From the NCBI GenBank assembly GCA_036501185.1, contig DASYAU010000013.1:1-64000 (forward strand): DNA of 64,000 nt, in the 5' to 3' direction. The position numbers and the translations under genes are program-made. This DNA is from Korobacter sp036501185. GTDB lineage: Bacteria > Acidobacteriota > Terriglobia > Terriglobales > Acidobacteriaceae. The notes below the pieces were generated by a model that saw only the letters and a list, made by a program, of their open reading frames with translations, was not told the DNA's origin and ran no database searches. How positions within the stretch are numbered: position 1 is the stretch's first letter; each line of letters opens with the position of its first letter. This document shows, one piece after another, positions 17,017 to 25,167 of the stretch.

Positions 17017-18810
17017 TCAGAACGCGTATTTGTTGGCGTCGAGTACCTTCTGCGCCACCCGCTGCTGCAGCGCGATCACTTTCACCGGCTCCTGCTTCAC
17101 CAGTCGGCGCAGGATCATCAGTTGGGTGCGCAGCATGTCGCCCTCAGCCACGGCGGCCATTACCTTTTTCGCCGCAGCTTCAACTCGGCCGATTGCGCCG
17201 GCAAGATAGATCTGGGTCATCGCCGTCGCCAGCTCCGCTTCTTTCTCGCCCTTGGACTCAATCAGTTTTACAGTGCGGAGCACCGCCGACTCCATCGCAA
17301 ACGTCTCGATGATGATATCGGCAATCGCGCCCATCACTTCCTGCTGATTGACCAGGTCCTGCATATACTTCTGCGAAGCCGCCCCCGCTACCAGCAACCC
17401 GATCTTCTTGGCATTGCCGACAACCGTCCGCTCCGCTGCAAGATGCCCTTCGATCTCCTCGGTCGACGGTCCAGCCAGCACCTCGTCCATCACCTTCTTG
17501 ATGGCCGGCAGCAGCGCGAGCTGTCCGCTCATCGCACGCTTCATCAGGAAGCCCGTGATGATCATGCGGTTGATCTCGTTTGTGCCTTCGAAGATCCGGT
17601 TCACACGCGAATCGCGATAGGCCCGCTCTGCCGGATACTCTTCCACGAAGCCGTAGCCTCCATACACCTGCACGGTCTCGTCCACCACCATGTCGAGCAG
17701 TTCCGATGCCCAGACCTTGATGATTGAGCACTCCACCGCGTACTCCTCAATGGCCTTACGCATCTCCTTCGACTCGTCAGCATGCCCCTTCTCAACCTCG
17801 GAGAGAGCCAAGTCCATCATGCCGACGGTGCGATACACCATCGCTTCGCCCGTGTAGATGCCCGCAGCCATCTGCGCCAGCTTCTCGCGGATCAGCCCAA
17901 AGTCCGCGATGACTTTGCCGAACGCCTTGCGCTGCTTTGCGTAACCAATCGCATTTGCCAACGAATTTCGCGCACCACCCACGCATGCCGCGCCTAGCTT
18001 GAATCGTCCAATGTTCAGGATGTTGAACGCGATGATGTGCCCCTTGCCGATTTCGCCCAGAACATTCTCCAGCGGCACCTGGCAGTCGTTCAGGATCAGC
18101 GGCGCAGTCGACGACCCGCGGATGCCCAGCTTCTTTTCTTCCGCTCCAACCGAAAAGCCGGGGAAGTCTTTCTCCACGATGAACGCCGTGAACTTTTCGC
18201 CATCCACCTTCGCGAACACAATGAACAGATCGGCGAAGTGAGCATTAGTGATCCACATCTTCTCGCCGTTCAGCACGTAGTGCTTACCGTCCCCCGCCAG
18301 TACCGCCTTGGTACGCGGGTTCATCGCATCCGAAGCGCTGCTGCTCTCGCTCAGCGCATACGCGCCAATGATCTCGCCACTCGCCAGCCGAGGCAGGTAC
18401 TTCTTCTTCTGCTCCTCGGTGCCGAAGTACACAATGGGCAGCGTGCCAATGCCGCTGTGCGCACCATAGCTCACGGAAAAGCTGCCGCATTTTGCAATCC
18501 GGTCGGCAATCAGCGCCGACGAAACTTTGTCCATCTCCGAGCCGCCGTATTCGCTCGGAACATCGGCGTTGGTCAGGCCCGCCTCGCTGGCTTTCTTCAG
18601 CAGTTCGCGCGTGACTTCCCAGTCCTTGTGCTCGATCTTCTCAATCGCCGGGACGATCTCGTTGTTCGCGAAATCCTCCGCGAGCTTGGCGACCATCAAC
18701 TGGTCTTCATTGAAATCCTCGGGCGTAAAGACGTTCTCGAGCTTGTGCTCTTCGAGCAAAAAGCTCCCGCCGACTGTACGCTGTTTCGAAACCGATGCGG
18801 TTGTTGCCAT
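17017..18810 (-). CDS. fadE: Acyl-CoA dehydrogenase (FadE type)
   Basis: 597-residue flavoenzyme catalysing the first step of fatty-acid beta-oxidation, acyl-CoA to trans-2-enoyl-CoA. Seen: YALSESSSASDA and EKMWITNAHFADLFIVFAK (FAD/substrate strands), GIRGSSTAPLILNDCQVP, the middle-domain RKAFGKVIADFGLIREKLAQM, and VQVYGGYGFVEEYPAERAYRDSRVNRIFEGTNEINRM, which holds the catalytic Glu region. The extra C-terminal helical domain of about 180 residues is typical of the FadE branch of Bacillus and Acidobacteria. It is the last gene of fadN-fadA-fadE; its leader (GAGGACGTAAGG before ATG) directly follows the inserted GxxExxY element, which separates it from fadA by about 560 bp. Confidence 0.93.
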   Translation of the reverse strand: MATTASVSKQRTVGGSFLLEEHKLENVFTPEDFNEDQLMVAKLAEDFANNEIVPAIEKIEHKDWEVTRELLKKASEAGLTNADVPSEYGGSEMDKVSSALIADRIAKCGSFSVSYGAHSGIGTLPIVYFGTEEQKKKYLPRLASGEIIGAYALSESSSASDAMNPRTKAVLAGDGKHYVLNGEKMWITNAHFADLFIVFAKVDGEKFTAFIVEKDFPGFSVGAEEKKLGIRGSSTAPLILNDCQVPLENVLGEIGKGHIIAFNILNIGRFKLGAACVGGARNSLANAIGYAKQRKAFGKVIADFGLIREKLAQMAAGIYTGEAMVYRTVGMMDLALSEVEKGHADESKEMRKAIEEYAVECSIIKVWASELLDMVVDETVQVYGGYGFVEEYPAERAYRDSRVNRIFEGTNEINRMIITGFLMKRAMSGQLALLPAIKKVMDEVLAGPSTEEIEGHLAAERTVVGNAKKIGLLVAGAASQKYMQDLVNQQEVMGAIADIIIETFAMESAVLRTVKLIESKGEKEAELATAMTQIYLAGAIGRVEAAAKKVMAAVAEGDMLRTQLMILRRLVKQEPVKVIALQQRVAQKVLDANKYAF

Positions 18811-18812
18811 CC

Positions 18813-19249
18813 TTACGTCCTCGCTTTTTCAACCACAGAGGTCACAGAGGTCTCTGGGGTTTTGAAATCCTGATTAATGAATCGCTTGATTCCGTCTTTC
18901 AAATGCAACTCATGAAAATTGATGATCAGCCCCACTGGTTTCCCACTCCGCTTTAAAAAGGACATCAATTGCGCGTGGTGCACCGTGTAACCCTGTCACA
19001 CGCCTTCAATTCCACAATCACGGTCTCGTTCACAACCAAATCAAGCCGATAGCCGAGATCTAATCGAATTCCGTCATACTCCACCGGAAGACCAACCTGT
19101 ACCTGAACCTCAAATCCAGACTTGCCTAATTCATGGGCAACGCACGCTTCGTAAGCACTCTCAAGCAATCCCGGCCCAAGCACCGAATGCACCTTCATAG
19201 CGCATCCGATAATCGCGCCTGTTATTTCATTGACCTCTGAAATCTCCAT
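18813..19249 (-). pseudogene. GxxExxY-family PD-(D/E)xK protein, frameshifted
   Basis: The first 94 codons encode a GxxExxY protein (PF13366-like): MEISEVNEITGAIIGCAMKVHSVLGPGLLESAYEACVAHEL contains the name motif GLLESAY, and YRLDLVVNETVIVELKA supplies the D...ExK nuclease-like signature. The frame then stops early. In the next frame the missing C-terminus continues exactly where expected: VHHAQLMSFLKRSGKPVGLIINF, then HLKDGIKRFIN, ending at TAA 18813-18815. One missing G in a GG run near 18979 restores a reading frame of about 145 codons. The C-terminal codons run through the left inverted repeat of the surrounding element. Located between fadA and fadE on the same strand. Members are widespread, often beside CACAGAGG repeats, and have no settled function. 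Confidence 0.8.
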
Positions 19250-19372
19250 GTCCTCCGTGACCTCCAGGTTTGTTTCTACCTTTTGCCACCGAGAACATCT
19301 ATCCCAGCTAAGTACTCCCTCCAGGCATCACGAAGCCAAGAACCCTCTGATTCCTCTGTGCCCTCTGTGGTT
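18831..19372. mobile_element. 542-bp element bounded by inverted CACAGAGG repeats
   Basis: The left end on the plus strand reads AACCACAGAGGTCACAGAGG (18831-18850); the right end on the minus strand reads AACCACAGAGGGCACAGAGG (starting at 19372). The 20-bp ends therefore point inwards and match at 19 positions, with a third degenerate unit inside the right end (AATCAGAGGG). Between them lies only the GxxExxY gene. The right end begins within the fadA stop codon (TTAACC) and the left end lies 20 bp before fadE. No target duplication is evident. Solo copies of the 20-bp end occur at 44789-44808 and 57028-57047. Calling it mobile is inference from structure and dispersal; no transposase is encoded. 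Confidence 0.55.
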
Positions 19373-20549
19373 AAGAAAGATTTTCGAATATGCCCGCAGC
19401 GCCCATCCCGCCGCCCACGCACATCGTCACGAGGCCATACTTGCCCTTGCGCCGTTTGAGCTCTCGTATGATCGTCGCCGTCAGTTTCGCGCCCGTGCAA
19501 CCCAGGGGATGCCCCAATGCGACCGCCCCGCCGTTCACGTTGATCTTCGCCGGATCCAGCCCAGCTTCCTTGATCACGGCCAGCGACTGCGCCGCGAACG
19601 CTTCGTTCAACTCGAACACATCAATGTCCTCAAGCTTCAGTCCCGCCAACTTCAGCGCCTTTGGGATCGCATATACCGGCCCAATCCCCATCTCCTCGGG
19701 CTTGTACCCCGCGGTTGCGAAGGCCACGAACCTCACCAGCGGCTTGATGCCGAGAGCGTTCGCGCGCTCGGCCGACATCACTACCGCCGCCGCAGCACCA
19801 TCCGACATCTGTGACGAATTTCCCGCCGTCACCGTACCTTTCACATGGAAGGCCGGTCTTAACGCACTCAGCGCTTCCATCGTCGTGTCCGCGCGCGGAC
19901 CTTCGTCCACCTTGAACACAATCTCCTGACGCTTCGGCTTCGACCCATTCGGCGTGGTGAAGCTCACCGGCACCGGCACGATTTCGTCCTCGAACCGTCC
20001 CGCCTGGATCGCAGCCATCGCCTTCTTGTGGCTGTTCAGCGAAAACTCGTCAGCCATTTCGCGCGTGATCCCGTATTTCTGAGCAAGCCGCTCCGCCGTC
20101 AATCCCATCGAGAGATACGCATCGGGATAGCTGGCCGCGAGCCCCGGATTCGCCGTGAACTTATGTCCTCCCATCGGCACCATCGTCATGCTCTCGGTGC
20201 CGCCCGCCACGATCACATCCGCGCCGCCCATTGCGATCCTGTCCGCGGCGATCGCAATTGCCTGCAAGCCCGACGAGCAGAACCGATTGATCGTCATGGC
20301 CGAGCATTCCACCGGCAGCCCCGCGAGCAGGGAAGCGATCCGCGCGACGTTCATGCCCTGTTCGGCTTCAGGCATGGCGCAGCCCATGATCACGTCTTCA
20401 ATCTCGCGCACATCGACTTGCGGCACGCGCTCCAGCGCGCCCTTGATCGCCACCGCCGCCAGGTCATCCGGCCGCGTCGTCCGCAGCGTCCCTTTGTAAG
20501 CCTTGCCAACCGCCGTCCGGACGGCCGATACAATCACCACATCGCGCAT
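19371..20549 (-). CDS. fadA: Acetyl-CoA acyltransferase (3-ketoacyl-CoA thiolase)
   Basis: 392-residue thiolase that cleaves 3-ketoacyl-CoA to acetyl-CoA and a shortened acyl-CoA, the last step of beta-oxidation. Seen: nucleophile Cys in NRFCSSGLQAIA (about 90), GGTESMTMVPMGG, the GNSSQMSDGAAA segment, NVNGGAVALGHPLGCTGAK with the catalytic His, and the second active Cys in MCVGGGMGAAGIFE. It starts five bases after the fadN stop, so the two are co-transcribed. Its own stop codon TAA overlaps the end of the GxxExxY element, suggesting the element inserted right at, or slightly trimmed, the C-terminus; the protein still ends at a normal place. Confidence 0.95.
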   Translation of the reverse strand: MRDVVIVSAVRTAVGKAYKGTLRTTRPDDLAAVAIKGALERVPQVDVREIEDVIMGCAMPEAEQGMNVARIASLLAGLPVECSAMTINRFCSSGLQAIAIAADRIAMGGADVIVAGGTESMTMVPMGGHKFTANPGLAASYPDAYLSMGLTAERLAQKYGITREMADEFSLNSHKKAMAAIQAGRFEDEIVPVPVSFTTPNGSKPKRQEIVFKVDEGPRADTTMEALSALRPAFHVKGTVTAGNSSQMSDGAAAAVVMSAERANALGIKPLVRFVAFATAGYKPEEMGIGPVYAIPKALKLAGLKLEDIDVFELNEAFAAQSLAVIKEAGLDPAKINVNGGAVALGHPLGCTGAKLTATIIRELKRRKGKYGLVTMCVGGGMGAAGIFENLS

Positions 20550-20554
20550 ATTTT

Positions 20555-22975
20555 CTAGTTCCTCAACGGCTTTCCCGTCTTCAACGTGAACTGAATCCGT
20601 TCCTGCGTCTTCTTCTCACCGCACAGCGACTTGAAGCCCTCGCGCTCGAGATCGAGCAGATACTGTTCGCTCACCAGTGTGCCCGGCGAGACCGCGCCGC
20701 CGCAGAGCACCTCTGCGACCTTGTTGCCGATCTTCACTTCGTGATCGGTAATGAACTCACCCTGCCGCATGATGTGCACGCCCACCTTCAACGTCGCGAG
20801 AATGCTCTCGCCCGGCGCAGTCACATCGCTGCGCATCACCGGCGGTTGATAGCCCTCGCGTACCATCTCCAGCGCCTTGGCTTTCGCATCGGCGAGAATG
20901 CGTTCGCGGTTCATGATGATGTTGTCGTCGCGATGCAGGAAGCCGAGTCCCTTCGCCTCCACCGCCGACGTCGAGACCTTCGCCATGGCAATCGTCTCGA
21001 ACGCCTTCTTCATCGCCTCCATCATCTCGACCGATTCGCCGCGCCCATCCGGCCGGATGTTCTGCGCAGCATCGACCGCGCGCAGCGTCATCTCCTTGCA
21101 GCCGCCGCCGCCGGGCAGCAACCCGACGCCGACTTCCACCAGCCCGCAATAAAGTTCCGCATGCGGCTGTCGCGCCGGCGAGTGCAGCACGATCTCGCAG
21201 CCTCCACCCAGCGTCATCCCGAACGGCGCCGTCACCACCGGCTTCTGTGAGAACTTGATCGCCTGTGTCATGTTCTGGAACTGGCGGATCATCATGTCCA
21301 CCTCGTCCCACTCCTGCTCCTGCACGGCCATCAGCAGCATCATGATGTTCGCGCCCACCGAGAAGTTCCCGGCATCGCTGGTAATCACGAATGCGTCAAA
21401 GTGATCGCCCGCACCGCCCGGCTTCAGCGTCGATGTCACCATCTGGATAATGTCGCCGCCCAGCGAGTTCATCTTCGAGTGGAACTCGATGCAGCCCACG
21501 CCGTCGCCCAGGTCCACCAGCGATGCGCCGGCATTCTTCTTCACGACTTTATGCTGTTTCTTCGCGACGGTTACCGACCACACGCCATTCGCGGCCTGAA
21601 CATCCTTGTACTCGCCGCTCGCCAAATCGAAATACGCGCGTCCCGAGCGTGCTTTCGGCTGATCGATGTACCAACTCTTATGTCCCGCGCCCAGCAGCTT
21701 CTCCACGTTCGCCGGAACTTTCTTGCCTTCGGCCTTCATGCGGGCCACGGTCTGCTCCACTCCGGCAGCATCCCACAGTTCAAACGGCCCCAGCTCCCAG
21801 TTGAAGCCCATGCGCATTGCAGCATCGATCTCAACCACGGTGTCACTGATCTCAGGAATGCGGTTCGCCGCGTAGGTCCAAAGTTCCGTCAGTGTCGTCC
21901 ACAAAAACTGCCCAGCCTTGTCGCCCTTCTGCGGACCTGGGCCATCTAGCCCCAGCAGCGTGCGCAGACGCTCCGGTGTGCTCTCAATGTTCTTCGCTAC
22001 TTCCAGGGCAGGGAACTTAGGTTTCGACCGCGGATGATATTCCAGCGTCTTCCAGTCGAGCGCCATCCGCTCTTCGCCCTCCGGCCCTTTCTGCTTCTTG
22101 TAGAAGCCGCCCTTGGTCTTATCGCCGAGCCACTTGTGCTCCAGCATCTTCTTATAGAAGCCCGGAATCTCCAGATCGCTGCGCTCGTCGGTCACGTTGG
22201 ACTTCATGTTGCCGACCACGTGCCCCAGAATGTCGAGCCCCACCAGGTCAATCGTCCGGAAGGTCGCCGACTTCGGCCACCCCACCGCCGATCCTGTCAG
22301 CGCATCGATCTCCTCGATCGACAGGTCCATCTCCTGCATAACCCGCATCACGTTCAGCACGCTGAACGTGCCAATGCGGTTGCCAATGAAGTTCGGCGTG
22401 TCCTTCGCGTGGACAATCCCTTTACCCAGTCGCACATCGCAGAGATGCGCCACGGCTTCCATAGCCTTCGGATCGGTGTCCGGCGTCGGGATCAGCTCCA
22501 GCAGTCGCATGTAGCGCGGCGGATTGAAGAAGTGCGTGCCGAACCAGTGCCGCCGGAAGTCTTCGCTAAAGCCCTCGCTGATCAGCGCCACCGGCAGCCC
22601 GCTGGTGTTGGTCGTAATCAGCGTCCCCGGCTTGCGCACGGCTTCCACTTTCTTCAGCAGCGCGCGCTTCAGCTCCAGGTTCTCCACCACCGCTTCAATG
22701 ATCCAGTCGCAGTCGGTGAGCTTCGCAAGATCGTCTTCGAAGTTGCCAATCGTCACCAGCGTGGCGAGGCCCGGATGGAAAAATGCCGCAGGCTTGGATT
22801 TCTTCGCCGCGTCGAGTCCGGCCTGCGCAACCTTGTTGCGTGCCGCGCCATCGGCGTCCGGTGGAACAATGTCAAAAAGGTAGGAGGGAATTCCGGCGTT
22901 TGCGAAGTGAGCGGCGATGCGGGCACCCATGGTCCCGGCGCCGAGGACGGCTACTCGATCAATACGCTTCAACAT
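20555..22975 (-). CDS. fadN: 3-hydroxyacyl-CoA dehydrogenase/enoyl-CoA hydratase, FadN type
   Basis: 806-residue bifunctional enzyme for the two middle steps of beta-oxidation. N-terminal half: NAD loop VAVLGAGTMGARIAAHFANAG (about 9-29), the GTHFFNPPRYMRLLELIP motif and the dehydrogenase C-terminal domains to about 450. C-terminal half: an enoyl-CoA hydratase/isomerase fold with DAFVITSDAGNFSVGANI and APFGMTLGGGCEIVLHSPARQPHAELYCGLVEVGVGLLPGGGG. The order dehydrogenase first, hydratase last is that of Bacillus FadN, not of enterobacterial FadB. First gene of fadN-fadA-fadE; a promoter with a FadR-type box lies about 320 bp upstream, so repression in the absence of long-chain acyl-CoA is likely. 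Confidence 0.93.
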   Translation of the reverse strand: MLKRIDRVAVLGAGTMGARIAAHFANAGIPSYLFDIVPPDADGAARNKVAQAGLDAAKKSKPAAFFHPGLATLVTIGNFEDDLAKLTDCDWIIEAVVENLELKRALLKKVEAVRKPGTLITTNTSGLPVALISEGFSEDFRRHWFGTHFFNPPRYMRLLELIPTPDTDPKAMEAVAHLCDVRLGKGIVHAKDTPNFIGNRIGTFSVLNVMRVMQEMDLSIEEIDALTGSAVGWPKSATFRTIDLVGLDILGHVVGNMKSNVTDERSDLEIPGFYKKMLEHKWLGDKTKGGFYKKQKGPEGEERMALDWKTLEYHPRSKPKFPALEVAKNIESTPERLRTLLGLDGPGPQKGDKAGQFLWTTLTELWTYAANRIPEISDTVVEIDAAMRMGFNWELGPFELWDAAGVEQTVARMKAEGKKVPANVEKLLGAGHKSWYIDQPKARSGRAYFDLASGEYKDVQAANGVWSVTVAKKQHKVVKKNAGASLVDLGDGVGCIEFHSKMNSLGGDIIQMVTSTLKPGGAGDHFDAFVITSDAGNFSVGANIMMLLMAVQEQEWDEVDMMIRQFQNMTQAIKFSQKPVVTAPFGMTLGGGCEIVLHSPARQPHAELYCGLVEVGVGLLPGGGGCKEMTLRAVDAAQNIRPDGRGESVEMMEAMKKAFETIAMAKVSTSAVEAKGLGFLHRDDNIIMNRERILADAKAKALEMVREGYQPPVMRSDVTAPGESILATLKVGVHIMRQGEFITDHEVKIGNKVAEVLCGGAVSPGTLVSEQYLLDLEREGFKSLCGEKKTQERIQFTLKTGKPLRN

Positions 22976-23225
22976 GCGGTTCTGTCATCACCCCGTACAT
23001 CGACAACGGTCTATATGCTGTTGGCCCACATCCGTGCGCAGCTACTCTGGGTTCGATGTTCTAAACCCTTCCCGGCGACGCATGCATTTCGAAATTCCTG
23101 CTCAACCCCGTGCTAGGCGCGGCGGCACACACAGGTGCTCGCGCGGCGTTTTCTCAGTTCTGTCTGCGCTCCAGGCGCCCTATCGCTCAATCGTTAGTTA
23201 CAACAAGAATCCAGGGAAATAAGGC

Positions 23226-23271
23226 GGCGCACGCCGATAGATGTGGGGTTGAGGATGGCACGGCGTGCGCC
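23226..23271 (-). terminator. Hairpin between the Nudix gene and fadN (terminator or leader structure)
   Basis: Perfect 11-bp stem GGCGCACGCCG / CGGCGTGCGCC with a 24-base loop. On the minus strand it is followed by GCCTTATTTCCC, a poor T-run. It lies about 110 bp past the Nudix stop but also downstream of the putative fadN promoter, so it would form in the fadN leader RNA. It could end Nudix transcription or be a 5' leader structure. Confidence 0.4.
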
Positions 23272-23287
23272 TTATTCAATTGAGCTC

Positions 23288-23317
23288 ATCCTAATGAATG
23301 AATGCTCATTCAGTCAA
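23288..23317 (-). promoter_or_regulatory. fadN promoter with FadR-type (TetR) operator
   Basis: Plus-strand 23295-23312 reads TGAATGAATGCTCATTCA, which matches the Bacillus FadR consensus TGAATGAMTANTCATTCA at 17 of 18 positions. On the minus strand it overlaps a candidate sigma-70 promoter, TTGACT (23317-23312) and TAGGAT (23293-23288) with an 18-bp spacer, pointing at fadN 313 bp downstream. Binding inside the spacer would block polymerase. The regulator gene is not in this window. It lies 70 bp past the Nudix stop codon. Confidence 0.75.
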
Positions 23318-23381
23318 TCAAAAACTAATTCGATGCAGAATTTCTGGTTCCCGAACTGACTCTGGATGTCCCTCAGCGATC

Positions 23382-23897
23382 TCAGTCCGCCAACGCTCGT
23401 TCCCGTCCGAGCTCTGGATGCACCTTTACGTACGCCACAGCTTCTGCGGCCATCTGTCGTTCACCCTTATAGCTCAGCAACTTAGGAGCCTCCTCTAAAG
23501 GAGTCCAGAAACATTGCTGCACTTCATGCCGCATCTCCGGAGCAATGTTCCCGAGCTTCCCGCTCACATAACGGAATAGATAAAAGCTGACCACTTTAAA
23601 TACGCGCGCCTTGTCACCCCAGGAGCGCACGTAGAAATATTTGATATCCGCCAGCTTCGTAATGATCTCTGCCCGCAGACCCGTCTCTTCCCACACCTCT
23701 CGCTCCGCGGTCTGACGCGGCTTCTCCCCCGGATCGACAGTGCCTTTTGGCAGCGCCAAAACATGAGGTTTTCTCGGCTCTTTGCCGGGTTTCGGAGTGA
23801 TTTTCGGGCGTTCGATGTGGGGTTCGATGGTGGCAATATGCCAGCGTCCGCGGATCATGCGGAGCACCACGCCGCCGGCCGAAAATTCGCGCACCAT
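23382..23897 (-). CDS. Nudix hydrolase
   Basis: 171 residues with a complete Nudix box, GTVDPGEKPRQTAEREVWEETGL (Gx5Ex7REUxEExGU), at about 79-101. The start MVREFSAGGVVLR is typical of MutT-like proteins. Nudix enzymes hydrolyse nucleoside diphosphates linked to another group; the substrate cannot be read from the sequence. A basic insert (about 30-50, ERPKITPKPGKEPRKP) precedes the box. It is divergent from the patatin-like gene (157-bp gap) and unlinked in function to the fad operon downstream, though the fad operator lies just behind it. Confidence 0.9.
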   Translation of the reverse strand: MVREFSAGGVVLRMIRGRWHIATIEPHIERPKITPKPGKEPRKPHVLALPKGTVDPGEKPRQTAEREVWEETGLRAEIITKLADIKYFYVRSWGDKARVFKVVSFYLFRYVSGKLGNIAPEMRHEVQQCFWTPLEEAPKLLSYKGERQMAAEAVAYVKVHPELGRERALAD

Positions 23898-24054
23898 AGT
23901 AAGTTGTCAGCTCTGTCGAAGCAGCTTACGCTTTCGCAACTCATCATCTCACGGCTCGTATGTACCCGGAAAGCAGCACTGGAAGGCCTGTTCGCATCAC
24001 AAATGGTGCGAGTCTTTTTGCCGGCTGCGGGTTGTGGTGAGCAGAGAGGCACGC

Positions 24055-25038
24055 ATGTGGCAGGTGCGGGTGGCGCAGCTATCAAGGATTGTTCGCGCAG
24101 TGAAAGCCTTCACTGGCGAATTGGGCCGACACGAAGAAGGCATCGCCCCACAACTACCCATCGCTGTTCCACAACTTCTTCCCCCTAAAATCGGCATTGC
24201 TCTCGGAGGCGGCTTCGCCCGCGGCCTCGCCCACATCGGCGTTCTGCGCGTGCTCAGTGAAGAGGGCGTTCCCATCGATTTCATCGCTGGCACCAGCGTC
24301 GGCTCCATTGTTGGCGCCTCTTACTGCAGCGGCATCTCGCCGCGCGAGATGCAGGAGATCGCCGCCATCGTTCGCTTCAAGGACTTCGCTCGCTGGTCGC
24401 TGAACAAACTCGGCTTCTGCACCAACGATCGCATGAACAACTTCCTCTGCAAGATCGTGAAGTGCAAAACCTTCGAAGAACTTAAAACCCCACTCGCGGT
24501 TGTCGCCACCGATTTCATTACCGGCGAAGCTGTCATCTTCCGTAACGGTCCTATAGTCGAGGCCGTGCGCGCCAGTTGCGCGTATCCCGGCATGTTCCAG
24601 CCGGTAAGAGTTAACGGCCGGCTCCTCGTCGACGGGATGCTCTCGCAAGGTGTCCCCACGACGCCGTTGCGCGAAATGGGCGCCGATCGTGTCCTTGGCG
24701 TTTATCTCAGCGCGCACTGGGTCAATCTCCAGGGCCCGCGCCATGTCTTCGATGTCATCGGCCAGTGTTTCTCCATCGCCCAGGCCAAGATGAGTAGCAT
24801 CTGGAAACGCGACGCCGATCTCGTTATCGAACCCAATGTCGATGGTTTTGCCTTCGACGGTTTCGATCGCGTCAAGGACCTCATGCGCTCCGGCGAAAAC
24901 GCCATTATTGAGGTTCTTCCTGCCATCAAGGAGTGGATGAAAGTTCGCGAGATCCCGCTCGGAGCAGCAACGCCCATCGCCAAGCAAGCTCCCGCCCCGC
25001 CCGCCATTTCCCCAACCCCAACCGAGTTGTCGGCCTGA
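24055..25038 (+). CDS. Patatin-like phospholipase (RssA/NTE type)
   Basis: 327 residues from ATG 24055, chosen for AGAGG five bases upstream; the open frame extends further up but that part does not resemble the family. Seen: oxyanion-hole loop GGGFARG (about 50), nucleophile GTSVG (about 80) and the catalytic Asp in LLVDGML (about 190), the Ser-Asp dyad of patatins. Likely a cytoplasmic or membrane-bound esterase acting on phospholipid acyl groups. A Pro/Ala-rich tail (about 300-327) is low complexity. Single gene; the M28 peptidase starts 130 bp downstream. Confidence 0.9.
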   Translation: MWQVRVAQLSRIVRAVKAFTGELGRHEEGIAPQLPIAVPQLLPPKIGIALGGGFARGLAHIGVLRVLSEEGVPIDFIAGTSVGSIVGASYCSGISPREMQEIAAIVRFKDFARWSLNKLGFCTNDRMNNFLCKIVKCKTFEELKTPLAVVATDFITGEAVIFRNGPIVEAVRASCAYPGMFQPVRVNGRLLVDGMLSQGVPTTPLREMGADRVLGVYLSAHWVNLQGPRHVFDVIGQCFSIAQAKMSSIWKRDADLVIEPNVDGFAFDGFDRVKDLMRSGENAIIEVLPAIKEWMKVREIPLGAATPIAKQAPAPPAISPTPTELSA

Positions 25039-25167
25039 CGGTTTCCCCCACTTGTACCCTGCACCCCAGTTACCTCCGCCACTCCGCTGCGCTGTCGGCT
25101 TTCGTGTAACCTTGGGCGTCGGAGGAGTGCCTCTCGTTCGCGCGGCTTTCTGCAGGAACTCACAACG

